Below, in pieces: positions 21,850 through 32,245 of a stretch of DNA of 64,000 bases. A model generated the notes under the pieces. That model was given only the letters and a program-made list of their open reading frames with translations, was not told the DNA's origin and ran no database searches. Both the position numbers and the translations under genes were made by a program. Numbering within the stretch: position 1 is the first letter of the stretch; each line of letters begins with the position of its first letter. Source of the stretch: Cyrtodaria siliqua (taxonomy: Eukaryota > Mollusca > Bivalvia > Adapedonta > Hiatellidae); contig JAWPHD010003276.1 of the NCBI GenBank assembly GCA_037043455.1, forward strand, positions 159,531 through 223,530, in the 5' to 3' direction.

Positions 21850-22920
21850 GTGTCTTTGTCGTATATGTTCAGTCTAAACAAACTAACAATATATGTTTGA
21901 CCGTTAACGGTGTAAAACAGGGTATAAATTCTAGCAATTGCTCACCTTTTAATGAATATGAAGGGGTATAACGTGTAAGCCCTATTCTGTACCGGGCTAA
22001 AATAATTTCCTCTCGACGAATAGCCCTACTAGAAGGAAGCCACTCACCGAGTAACGGTTTAATCGAATGCAGAATGCAGTTTGTTGTCAACAGACAAATC
22101 CCAAATAGCTTGCCAAGAGTAACGAATATATTTGTTAATATGACATTTAAAATCAGTTTAAGGGAAATTGATATTAGTTATATGTACATGTATATCCAAT
22201 GCTGCCTTAGCAGCACTAGCCGCTCTAGTATTACCTCGTTTTACTACGTGGCTTGGAAGCCAGCATAAATAATAACATTATCAATTATAAGAGAGTTGTA
22301 TTTTTCTAAAAGTTGGAGAACAACTGGGTTGTCATGTTTCCAATTACCCGGAGCCTGAAGAGATGAAAAGGAATCAGAAAAGATTACAAAACGGTCATCA
22401 TCAGAAGTTTCATCCGAAAAGATGCCTTGTTAGGCAGGCGACTCCTTATACTACATGTGAACAGTTCCTTTAGAACCCTCTGTATATATGTTGAACATTA
22501 CGGTATGTAGATTTAATTTCATTAACTTTACTTCGAAAGGTAGTAGGATACGTACTGGACTTGTTGTTATTACAAAGATCAAAAATAATGGTTTGGGTTT
22601 CCAAAGTCTGCGTCGGAATTCGTGGTACTTTGTACTTGGAAATCAAACTTAGGTTAATTTCGAGGACTCTTAATCTAGGTTTAATACGAAGACCAAATGT
22701 TTGAATGGCCTTCGGTTTTCGATCGAAAATGGGTTCATAACTAGGATTGAAAACTGTATCAAAAGTTTGGTTTGATTGGTTAGATTGTAATTTAATGGCA
22801 TATTGAAGGGTTAACTTGTCTCCTCTATGACACTGAGATGGTTCGTTAGCTTCAATGTATGTATAGCCGTAGTCTAGCTTGGATCTGAGATATCTATAAA
22901 GTCTACGAACACTTTTCGAT
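21850..22920 (-). pseudogene. LINE 3' fragment: RNase H domain and C-terminal zinc knuckle, frameshifted
   Basis: On the - strand, joining frames gives a recognisable non-LTR retrotransposon tail. It starts with a linker (FNPSYEPIFD) and a decayed 'IYTEGSKGT' (DGS motif of RNase H). Then come FVIFSDSFSSLQA, a damaged 'WVPSHVG'-like segment followed by RAASAAKAALDI, and REEIILARYRIGLTRYTPSY. It ends with a C..C....H..LVC knuckle in IPCFTPLTVKHILLVCLD. At least three frame changes and several stops are present, so it is dead. The remaining reverse transcriptase is not present to the right. The family reading comes from remembered patterns. Confidence 0.75.
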
Positions 22921-22959
22921 CAGTTCCCGAATTAGTGTTTTGCAACAACTTTAAGTAAA

Positions 22960-23470
22960 TAGAGAGCTATAAGCATGATAAGGCATTTAGCCTTGCGCGC
23001 TACACACCTTCTGATGATGCTTATCATTTCTGAGAAGTTTTATAAAAATCCATTTCGTAGTTTAGCAGTTATGAAGGAGCTAGTGTGCTAACGAAGCAAA
23101 ATATAGGATTTTTCAATAAATAAAGAGCATAACTCTGATGTTACTAATCTAACCTATCTGTTTTTCAAAACTGCCCATAATTTTATCAATATCAACAATC
23201 TGGTCAAGTTTGGTAAAGATCAAATACAAAATGAAGATGCTAGAGTGTTTACAAGACAGAATGTTGATTTTTTTCAATAAATCAAGGGCCATAACTCTGG
23301 TGTTACTTATATGATCTAGCTGTTTCCGAACGTGTCCGATCTTTCATCAATAACAACGATCTGTTCAAGTTTGGAAAATATCAGCTGAGAGTCATATTTC
23401 AGTAATTAAAAACCCCGATGGATCATTAAATTTGAATGGGAACAGAATATAATAATTTGTTAATACAGTT
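22960..23470. repeat. Diverged 'CCATAACTCTG' tandem repeat
   Basis: Units of about 165 bp with 'TTTTTCAATAAAT..AAG', 'CATAACTCTG.TGTTACT' and 'TCAATA.CAACGATCTG.TCAAGTTTGG' at about 23110 and 23275. Non-coding. Confidence 0.55.
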
Positions 23471-23479
23471 TTCCGTTAT

Positions 23480-23960
23480 CAATAATTGAATGCCGTTGAC
23501 ATGTCCGATATCGCCGACTCATTTCCGCACAGTTATGACCCTTTTCATAAAACTTTAACGTGCAACCTTTACCTAGCTCATAACTTGGTAAAATCTCGAC
23601 CTATAGTCATGAAACTTTATACGGTTGGTCCTTATTATCTAATTCAGAGTAATGACCCCTTTCTTAAACCTTAACAGTTTAAACACATTTGCTCCATAAT
23701 TATGAAGGATTGTTCTAATGTATATTTAACCACCTATCTATTTTGTTCTAATGTATATTTAACCGCCTACCTATGTTCTACTGTATATTTATACATTTAC
23801 CTGTTGAACAAATGTATATCATAAGTTTATACACCTACCTATTGTTCAAATGCATTTTTGCTCCATAATTCATGAAGGATTGCACCCCATGTCTTCAAAC
23901 TTCATAGAGTATCCTTATAATAAAGCACATGACAGGCGACACAAGTGTTACGGCATCTGG
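23480..23960. repeat. Second copy of the 15060-15640 repeat
   Basis: TTTCATAAAACTTTAACGTGCAACC, GGTAAAATCTCGACCTATAGTCATGAAACTTTATAC and GACAGGCGACACAAGTGTTA occur in the same order. An internal minisatellite of 'GTTCTAATGTATATTTAACC' type is inserted at about 23700-23850. Confidence 0.6.
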
Positions 23961-24123
23961 TATTAACCTTGTCTATTTTCTCCCACCCCTTGATAGTTGA
24001 GAGTGCATCTAGTATTAACCTTGTCGATTTTCCCCCCGCACCTTGATACTGGAGAGGGAATTGAATTCCTCTACACTATGCCGAATATTTGTGTGCTAAT
24101 TACGCTGTATCTCCCACACGCTG

Positions 24124-24392
24124 AAGAGCGTCTCCGTGGCCGAATGGTTAACGACGTTGCGTAGTAAACCTTCGCCTCTCACCGCTGCGGGTTCTAATCC
24201 CACTGTGAGCTCGACTTGTAAGTGAGGAAGTGTCGATTCTTACGGATGGCGGGAGGTGTACAGTATTGGTTCTACCCAGGAAAAATGGGTGGTCTGCCGC
24301 TACCACAAAAAATCGACCGTCATATATCACCTTTCATGTATTGAAAAATGACGTAAAACACCATACAAACAAACAAACAAACAAACAAACTT
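24124..24392 (+). mobile_element. Full-length tRNA-derived SINE
   Basis: Same family as 8361. A box TGGCCGAATGG at 24137; B box GGTTCTAATCC (24190-24200) with the key C replaced by T; body and AATGACGTAAAACACCATAC tail followed by (CAAA)n. Target duplication ACACGCTG at 24116-24123 and 24393-24400. About 265 bp. Confidence 0.88.
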
Positions 24393-24505
24393 ACACGCTG
24401 CGCCGACGCTAAGACTCCCGTAAAATTGCTAAAATCGATTTTTCGAAAATCATCGGTCTATTTCCATTGTTTAGTATATGCTTGCCTAAAAGCCAACTTG
24501 ATTGT

Positions 24506-24524
24506 TCTCGCGACTCGCGAGAAC
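24506..24524. repeat. Short perfect palindrome GTTCTCGCG-ACT-CGCGAGAAC
   Basis: Nine-base arms around a short spacer, CpG-rich in an AT-rich setting. A related GCGCGAGAACGTC occurs near 14505. Confidence 0.6.
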
Positions 24525-24879
24525 GTCAGGTGACAAGTTGTGTACCTGAATTTGGATGATGCCCCCGGGGAAGTGTTATTTGCAAACAGTTTATTGGCTT
24601 AATTGATCTTATCAAAGGATTAGCAGCACACTTATGAAGTCTTTAACGATGTGTGTAACTAAACAGGTTCCATACGACCTGAAACTAATTGCCGGTATCA
24701 TTTATTTAGAAGTTGAAAATGAATGTTTGTGGTGACAAGAAGTGTGCAGATCCAAATGGTTTATTTATAGCAAAGGTAATGTTTTGTAAACACAAGCCAT
24801 ATATTATATATCATTAGAACTGGAATTTTTAGTGGTAAATAAAAATACCTTACTTTTCAAAATCGGTTGAGAAATATAT

Positions 24880-25225
24880 ATTTTACAGCCAAAATGCAGC
24901 AGAAAATTTTGAAATCTCAGATAACTTCAGTTTGCCCTAATATTTTACTATAAAACTTTCAAAGTGTCTTAATTTACATCTATCCAACACATTAAATCCA
25001 TTTTGGATAAAAACTCTATAAAAAAAACCCATTGTTTTCAAATTGTTGATGCAGCTGGATTTTGCATTGAACATGCCCTATCAAAAACAATTTTCGCATG
25101 TGGAATTTTTATTTCTGAGCCGATTTTGAAAAGTGATTTTTTATTATTTACCACTTAAAATGTCTGTTTCACTGATATACAACTTATTCATGTCCTATTT
25201 GAATTGTGTCTTAAAGGTAAAAAAA
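24880..25225. repeat. Dispersed repeat shared with 61375-61790
   Basis: TTTTACAGCCAAAAT, CAGAAAATTTTGAAATCTCA, GTGTCTTAATTTA.AT, TTTTGGATA.AAA.TCTA and TTTTGCATTGAA.ATGCCCTATCAAA follow in the same order at both places. The copy here lacks the tRNA-like piece present at about 61574. Confidence 0.65.
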
Positions 25226-25359
25226 ACTTTGGCTGAAACAAGCGCTCCGAACAATAGTCCAAAAACGGTCATATATCCTATGGAAACTGTTGAATTACAG
25301 TGACGAAGAAATATTATGTTCTCATGATAAAAAACAATCAGGCTATATATGTCTTAAAT

Positions 25360-25450
25360 TCTCTTCAAAACTGCACGACTAACTGCGGCCATAAGGTTCT
25401 TATTAGGCCCTAAAATAAAAATATCTAAGTTCAAAAAGGGTCATTAAAGG
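25360..25450. repeat. Left copy of a ~90-bp direct repeat bracketing the THAP region
   Basis: 'CATAAGGTTCTTATTAGGCCCTAAAAT..TCTAAGT..AAAAAGGGTCATT' matches 28000-28090 in the same orientation, 2640 bp away. Confidence 0.65.
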
Positions 25451-25616
25451 TGAAATATAGCGTGTCTTTTGAGTATATATTCGGAAATATATGTATATAA
25501 TATACAATCTGTTCAAATCTTACACTTATTCGTTGTCCCGTTTTCTCACAGTAGCCAATGTTATCTCATAGCGCACATGCTTCGAGTTTCGCCCTGGTAA
25601 GTGTCACGTGCTCCTG

Positions 25617-25628
25617 TGACGTCATTGG
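25617..25628 (+). promoter_or_regulatory. CRE plus inverted CCAAT box upstream of the THAP frame
   Basis: TGACGTCATTGG, a full CRE fused to ATTGG, 79 bp before the ATG at 25707. An E box CACGTG lies at about 25605-25610. The reverse complement of exactly these 12 bases occurs at 27730-27741. Confidence 0.45.
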
Positions 25629-25706
25629 TACCAAACGATTAGCGGTGTCGCATTGAGTTGTATAGTATTGTCTATGTAGGATTACGTTTTATGTTACTTG
25701 TTAAAA

Positions 25707-26084
25707 ATGCCGTGTGCTGTTGCTGGGTGAAACAGTTTGCATAAAGAAGGACAAAATAATAACCTAAGTTTCTTTCGTTTCCCTAATCGAGATAATGATA
25801 TATTAAGATTTGAAATGTGGGTAGACTGTTACCGAAGAAAATCGCCCGACTCGTCGAGAAAGTTGGAACCTACGAAAGACGCGCGAGTTTGTAGCAAACA
25901 TTTTGATTTGACTTCGTGGGAAGTCCATCATTTGGTTTCATTATCTTTGAATTTGGAGAACAAAAGGCCATGCATATTAAAATCAACAGCGGTACCAACG
26001 ATATTGGTAGAGGTCTTACATAGGCATTGCCTGTTGTCCAATCCCATTCAGTACTTGAATAAAATATTGTTTAAATTAAATTAA
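25707..26084 (+). pseudogene. THAP zinc-finger protein with TGA at a zinc-ligand position
   Basis: THAP is a C2CH zinc-binding DNA-recognition domain found in host regulators and in P-element-type transposases. From ATG 25707 the frame reads MPCAVAG, TGA (25728-25730), NSLHKEGQNNNLSFFRFPNR, then EMW, then ARVCSKHF, and finally STAVPTI. This matches THAP in order: start MP.C, second Cys, FxFP, the invariant Trp, CxxH with F, and the closing AVPT box, with 53 residues between second and third ligand. The TGA stands exactly where the second zinc Cys belongs. The frame then stays open to TAA 26082. After AVPTI there is no known domain; GTAGAG at about 26009 could be a splice donor. A single-base change from Cys (TGC/TGT) is the simplest explanation, hence pseudogene; recoding is possible but unsupported. 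Confidence 0.7.
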
Positions 26085-27435
26085 CGATATTTGACTATAA
26101 AAATGAGAAGTGCATAACCCCGCCGTCTCCAAGCAAGTTGTATTCGCCTATTCGACGGCGGAAATTCATACATGAAGTAAGATTGAAATTTATGTTCAAT
26201 TATCTTAGCACCTCATCGGGTATACGTATGATAAATTGAAGAAAGGTGTATAGTCTTAGATCTTTATATACACCGTGAATGTTTAGCTGTTGAATTAAAA
26301 GCATGCGTCTTTACGTGAATCAATGAAGAGTTGACGGCGCTAATAATATGTAGCCGTCTTTTTTTAAAATATTGCTAAGAACGTTCAGCATATAAATTTA
26401 AATGAATCCGGTGAAATAAACACTGTATCTTTGTTTCCAAATTTTAATTTTAATCATTTTAAATTATTCACCCTCTTCTGCCAAAAGTGTTATAAATATA
26501 TATTATCAACATATATAGGTCTATGGATTTGAAAAAAAAAATGTTTCATGGATATCTATTACAAGGCAGAAAATTAATAATATTTCTAGCTTTTATATTA
26601 ATTCAGTAATGTTTTATGGTAAAGCAACAACAATAACGCCTCTTAGCTCGTGCAATAAGTAAAACAAGTATAATAGAATAATATACTTTATATTATGGTA
26701 ATTTTATATGTTTGGTCTGTTTTCGATCTGTATATCAGGAGTAAGTATACATGAGTAAGTATACTTACTAACTGTCTATATCGTGCTCATAATATATTTG
26801 GCTATATTTTTTTACCCTCTCTTTGTGCGCGACAAATTAGAGCTCGCATATCATGTGATATATCCGTCTTGTGCAATACGCGTCTGCCATACAGGAAATA
26901 TATCATAAAACTAGGTTTCCCTAAATGGTGCGTGCTTTTGTGATATACCGACGTATGTACCCTAATTAGTCTGTACTTCAATAGTGCACCGCAATATTTG
27001 ATTAGTCTGTATTGATATTTGGGGGCAGTGGAGACTAGAGAGCGTGTCATATTGCAAACACCGCTCCTAGAGTGTTTGATGTTGATGGCGACTTATGGCA
27101 AATATATAATACTATAGAAATTATGGTGCCGGAATTATATGCTGTTTCATTTATTATTGTATTTATTCATTTTTTTTTTATCAATTATGGATAATATCTA
27201 ATAAATATATTTGTTCCATGTCTACTTATCGGCAAAAAAATCTGACGATCTTATTAATGTATAGGTATCAGGCCAGGTCCATTCATTCGGAATATACTAC
27301 ATTTCGCGGTTATTGTGTATGTACCAAGATAGTGCAGTATTGCGGGTGATTTACTGTCAGATTTCGATGAAAACAATGTTTATGTTGTTTTTTGTTTGTT
27401 GTTGCTGTAAGTGTATTGATACACTATTTTGTTAG
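26085..27435. other. AT-rich stretch between THAP frame and - strand exon
   Basis: No convincing gene. An 82-residue - strand frame at 26802-27050 resembles nothing I know. The palindrome AGTAAGTATACTTACT lies at about 26754-26769. Confidence 0.4.
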
Positions 27436-27439
27436 ATTA

Positions 27440-27631
27440 GTGAATAGTATAATGAACCGCCGAACGTAACGAATGACATGACACGATATTCTTTACAAGC
27501 TCTCCATTTGCACATGCACCGCGTTCGACTTCATCATCAGTTGATGAATCCGGTGTATTTTCGTCCTCAGACACGTATTCTGGCTCAAAATCGTAAGGTT
27601 GCACATTGTGTAACCGGCTTATCACGGGCAT
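27440..27631 (-). CDS. Possible first exon, 'PYxFEPE + acidic' N-terminus
   Basis: From ATG 27631 on the - strand: MPVISRLHNVQPYDFEPEYV followed by SEDENTPDSSTDDEVE. A short PY.FEPE block followed by an acidic Ser/Asp run is the way many invertebrate P2X7-C-terminal-domain-like proteins begin. That domain itself is not found downstream, so this is a weak pattern match. A GTAAAG at about 27478 could serve as donor. It is preceded on its strand by a CCGGAAG and CRE/CCAAT promoter-like cluster (27730-27748). It converges with the THAP frame. Confidence 0.3.
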
Positions 27632-27729
27632 TTCCTCTGACTCAGTATCATGATCGCTTAAATCTCACATTTTCCACAAGGTATACTGTTTTGCGTTCAG
27701 TCCCAATGTAAACAAAAAATAGTTTGTTC

Positions 27730-27748
27730 CCAATGACGTCACTTCCGG
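27730..27748 (-). promoter_or_regulatory. CCAAT/CRE and ETS-like cluster
   Basis: CCAATGACGTCACTTCCGG reads on the - strand as an ETS-type CCGGAAGT, CRE TGACGTCA and ATTGG, about 100 bp before the - strand ATG at 27631. It is the mirror of the cluster at 25617. Confidence 0.4.
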
Positions 27749-27999
27749 TAATTCGCGCAAGAGTTTTTCCCCTTAGATTTTTTTCGATGTTTTAGCAATG
27801 CCTGTTCGATTTTTATCTTTAAAAACATATTTTCACGGAACATACATCAATGGCATAGTAAAAATCGTATTTATAATGATATTTAATACTTAAAAACATA
27901 TCAAAAGCGGATTTGTTGATTTAAGACCAATTTCTGCTTTAAGTCCGAAAAAAGGCCATAAGTGTGGTCAAAGTGATCAACTTCATATGATGGCAAACT

Positions 28000-28090
28000 A
28001 TCCTACCGAACTAAAATGACTAGTTACAGCCTTATGGTTCTTATTAGGCACTAAAATTATAATCTAAGTAAAAAAGGGGTCATTGCCGCG
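28000..28090. repeat. Right copy of the ~90-bp direct repeat
   Basis: See 25360-25450. Further ~150-bp tandem similarity around it ('CTTCATATGA.GGCAAAC.ATCCT' at about 27985 and 28133). Confidence 0.6.
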
Positions 28091-28401
28091 GTAAATATTG
28101 TTGAATCAAAATGATGATTGAATATGACCATCTTCATATGAAGGCAAACAATCCTGACAAATATGAATTGAATTCGCTAAAAACTGAATGACATTAAGTT
28201 GCGGCCACGAAAATGTTGGATGGATGACTGACGGACGGATGGACAATCACCTTATTTAGAAGTCCCTCTGCTTTTCCCGAAAAGCGGGAACAAAAATCAA
28301 TGCCTTCAAAGATGTGCTGTCTAGTACGGAGCCCCGCAGGTGAAATGCAGAAAAAGAATCATTTAATGCGTTCGCACGCTTTACTACAAAAGCGTGCGAA
28401 C

Positions 28402-28497
28402 GCTCTAGTACAGCGTGCGAACGCACGCACGCTGTAGCGAGCGTTCGCACGCTGTAGTAGAGCACAGCGTGCGTGCGTTCGCACGCTGTAGTAGAGC
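28402..28497. repeat. CpG-rich hairpin of GCGTTCGCACGCTGTAGTAG words
   Basis: Arms 28402-28435 and 28464-28497 are reverse complements with one or two mismatches, and the loop repeats the same word. Additional half-copies at 28365-28401 and to 28503. Strongly CpG-rich, unlike the surrounding DNA. Confidence 0.75.
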
Positions 28498-28789
28498 GTG
28501 CGACAGAAAGATAGTGAAATAATTACAAAGATCATGGTATTAAAGAAACTAATCCGTCAATAACGGCAAACACTACAAAACCGTTTACTAAAACTATCCA
28601 GGTGTTCAGGTCACATATTGAGGTATATTTGCCGATTAAAAGTATAGATTCATTCAAGGGTTCTTATCAAATACTCGTGATTACATATGCGTAAAATTAA
28701 TTATGAGTACTCTTAATTCGACGCTCTAGTTTTGGGGTTTATTCTGTCTGGTTAATATAGAGTTAAAGATTCTCAAAAATGGTAAGGTA

Positions 28790-28965
28790 TATACAGAGAA
28801 TCTTACATGAGTACTCATCCATTATTGAATTTATTAAACGTGTTGGCAAAATGATATAATGCGAGGCTCTAGCCGAGCATTATATCATTTTTGATAACGA
28901 GTTAAATAAATTCAATAATGAATGAGAACGAATGTTAGATTATCTTATAACTCACACTACGATAG
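28790..28965. mobile_element. Foldback MITE, family A copy 1
   Basis: Begins near GAATCTTACATGAGTACTCA, has arms CATTATTGAATTTATT and GATATAATGC mirrored as GCATTATATC and AATAAATTCAATAATG, and ends GTTAGATTATCTTATAACTC. A sister copy at 62145-62300. Confidence 0.7.
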
Positions 28966-31366
28966 AAAACGTACATTAACGTGACGTCCATGACGTCATT
29001 AACGTTATGTTATACCACTAGTGGAATATCGAAAATATTGAATGGTGTTATTACACTCCCACACCACATGTTATGTGATAAATATATACATACACACCTT
29101 TGTCATTAATATAGCTGAGTGTCCAAAAATGAGAAAAAATGATCCAATAAAAATCACAGCACACAAACTCAATGGCACCGTAGATCCGCACTGCACCACA
29201 AACAAAGAGCAAATTAAATGTAGAATGCAACATGTGGACACATTTTCAGATTGCTTGAAGCTAAATAAGTGTATATAAATAGAGATATAAAAAGTCAATA
29301 ATTAAAAAGTGAATATGTTTTATATCGTATTATTGTAAAAAGACCTGAAATGGTGAGTGACTTTGGTGTCGCATTTTCCAGGGTGGGTACAGGTAGTGCT
29401 TTTCTGATTGGTTGTCCGTTAGAGTGAACTAAAAGCATATTGTTGCAAATTCTCAGTTTGTATACAAACAAAAACACGAGATCAAAATACACGTACACAG
29501 TCATATTTAGAAATCATATACATACGTGGCGGCTGTAAAAATCAAATATCTTCTCCTTTTTTCCGTACATTTTCATAATATACTGAAAGAAATAAGGTTA
29601 TCACATAAATAACATGGTAAATCCCATTGAGCAGATCCAAGGCTATGTGCTTCAGCCGCCATTAACAATATAATTAACATAATTAACAAGTATATGCAGG
29701 ACATTATTTTTAAACGATATCTGCGAAAAAAAGTAGCAACATGTTTTAATTTACCTGCTTTACAGAAATTATAATTTCGTTCTTATTTCAATATAAAGGG
29801 AGATAATTTTAGCATTTTAAACTTTGGTTCGTAATTTCATTATAATGATAAGGTTAATGTCAGTTGTGTTTGCGGTTTTTATCACTCAAAACCCAGAATA
29901 GTTATTAAATAAAGTTTAAAACTGTTCTTGGTAATATTCTTATTTTTAATGTAAAAAAATGTGTTTTATATAAATGGGAGATAACTCTGATATTTACTTT
30001 TGAATCACACATAAGTGAAAAACAAGAACACCTTCTGACATGCAAAAGTTATCAAATGCTTCACATTATAAAATAAACATACAGTTTCTTTAAGCTAGAT
30101 ATGCAAAAGACCGTGCTAAACTTATTTCTTTCAGTATATAATGCATAGAAGACAACACACTCTCACTATGGTAGTATTGTAAGTAAATAAACGATAATAT
30201 GAAATAAACTGAATAATCTTATAATTAAATTCAATAATCTTATAACTTATTGATAATACAGACCATTTTTAAAAACAATCGTTCGAATTAGTCGTATAGC
30301 TCCTTAATGTACCTCTTTAAAGTAAAACGGGCAAGTGATGCGTGAATTTAGAGACCGGATTTAGTAGCTTAGCCATTGAATGGACATGCAGTAGTTGCAC
30401 GTGCTTTAATAGCACGTATATTGAGTTGTTTGGGCAGTTTTCATTTTGGATGTTTGTGTTGGATGTATTTTCTATAGGATTTTACCGTTTAAAATTGAGG
30501 TACGTCTTTTTGTATTATGCCTTTGTTGTATTAATAGATCTCGGACATAAGAACATATATTTTGCGAGATGTTATTGTTGACTTAGCCTTTATTGAACTA
30601 CAGGCATTACAAAAATTCAAAACACTAATGCAGACTTATTCCAGAAAAGTATCAAATTACTTGATAAAAGCATTCTTAAGAAGGAGAAATTCTATTTATA
30701 CTCTGCTTATTTAATGTGTAATATTCATTTTACCGTCAGATTTATTACAGCATCATTAATTTGATACACTTTTGTATTTATATGTGAACCATATATTTAT
30801 ATTTTGTCACATATTTATCATTGACAGTGACTTATAGGTCCACTGGGCCGGGTGCTCTTTCATTTGATATATGTACTTGTTTGTCACTTTATGCACATGT
30901 CACTATAATAAACGACTTACAAGTAACACTAAGATTTAATGTTCAGGTAAAGATGTTTTTTAGACTATTAAAAGCATATAATGAATCATCCGTGGTGAAC
31001 GGGTCTGTTGCATGCATGCATGTTAGTGCTGCGTTTGCAGTTGCGGATCTGAGGTGGGATGGGGTTGGGTTACCATATCTTGATTTATATTTAACCTTAG
31101 ATCGGTGATTCATTAATATTAGTATACACGATACTTTTCAGCCACTCTATTTAACATTTCCCATATACACTCTTTCTCATTGTATTGCAGTCACTGTTTG
31201 AGCGATTTTTTTTCTTCAGTTTTGATAACAACTATTTAATCCTTTCTGGATATTTAAGACTCATGTTTCTGCATGGTCATACTGCATGCTCATACGTGGA
31301 AATACCATCATTGATTGGTCAACTGTTGAGTGAACTGATTTTCGATTTAATCCTTTCTTAATCTTA
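28966..31366. other. AT-rich sequence without recognised gene
   Basis: CRE-like TGACGTC/TGACGTCA at about 28982-28997. Frames of 78, 79 and 95 residues on the + strand (29042, 30342, 30821) show no known motif, no codon bias that I can see and no splice context. Nothing else supported. Confidence 0.4.
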
Positions 31367-31378
31367 ACATCCCTGGTC

Positions 31379-32233
31379 GATCCCAGTTCAGACCATCGAA
31401 CAGGCAGGACGTCTTGCGTTTGAAGTCTGGGACAAAGTGACTCCGCAAGGCGTTCTGCTGTCTGGGATCATCCGCCTGCACTGTATAGCGCTATATACAG
31501 TGTAGAGCCACTTGGAGGCTTGGACATCGCCTTAAACATGTTGTACATATGTTTTTATCCTGTTTTTACGTGGCCCTAAAGATGGACGATTAAAGCTTCT
31601 ACTGGAAATCTGACGTTGTACCAGCGAGCTACCCCATGTCACTGCAAGTCCCCGCATTAGACGACATGAGGCACCTACGATGGACCACAACTAGACTCAC
31701 CCTAACCCACCATGGATACCGATGTTGGCGAAACCCTGCGAGATACTCACTGATCCTGTATTGCATAACGGCTTCAGGATCAGCGCGTGAAACGGAGAAG
31801 TTTTCACCAACAGAACTCGGGCAGCTCATGCAGCCGGATCGACCTACTTGCGACACATTTGGCGCCAACACGGACGATCGGATTGACCTACTTGATTGCG
31901 ATACTTCTGCAATTTCCTGATTGGCTGGGACTTTCCTAATCTACTTTCGAGCCGACAATCGGATTGACCTAGTCACAATTCTGCAGGCAATCCGATTGGT
32001 CAAAATCTTCAATTGGACTTAGAAATCTACTTGGAATAATAATCTTCTACAGACTTCAGAGGGGTTTCTACACTGATGTGCCACCATCTCTAATCTACTG
32101 CTGCCATCAACTAATCGACTTTGGACGAGATACTCCAACCCTTCCCGGACTCTACTGCATAATCATCTGACGAAAAGCTCGCCAAAAGGCCTAGTGCCAT
32201 AGGGCGAGGGTAAAGAAAATCTACCACTCACTC
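31379..32233. mobile_element. 855-bp insertion with 12-bp target duplication
   Basis: ACATCCCTGGTC occurs exactly at 31367-31378 and 32234-32245. The enclosed 855 bp is richer in G+C than its flanks, begins GATCCCAGTTCAGACCATCG and ends GGGCGAGGGTAAAGAAAATC then CTACCACTCACTC. A long target duplication with no inverted ends and a short simple 3' tail fits reverse-transcription-primed insertion (SINE, LINE or retrocopy). No polymerase or protein domain recognised; frames of 94 (+) and 80 (-) residues overlap and are not convincing. Confidence 0.65.
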
Positions 32234-32245
32234 ACATCCCTGGTC

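Noticed and set aside
26802..27050. 82-residue - strand frame as a continuation of the 27440-27631 exon
   Set aside because: It does not resemble the P2X7 C-terminal domain, and no suitable acceptor decides it.
31629..31920. 94- and 80-residue overlapping frames in the 855-bp insertion
   Set aside because: Both strands are open over the same bases and neither gives a recognisable protein.
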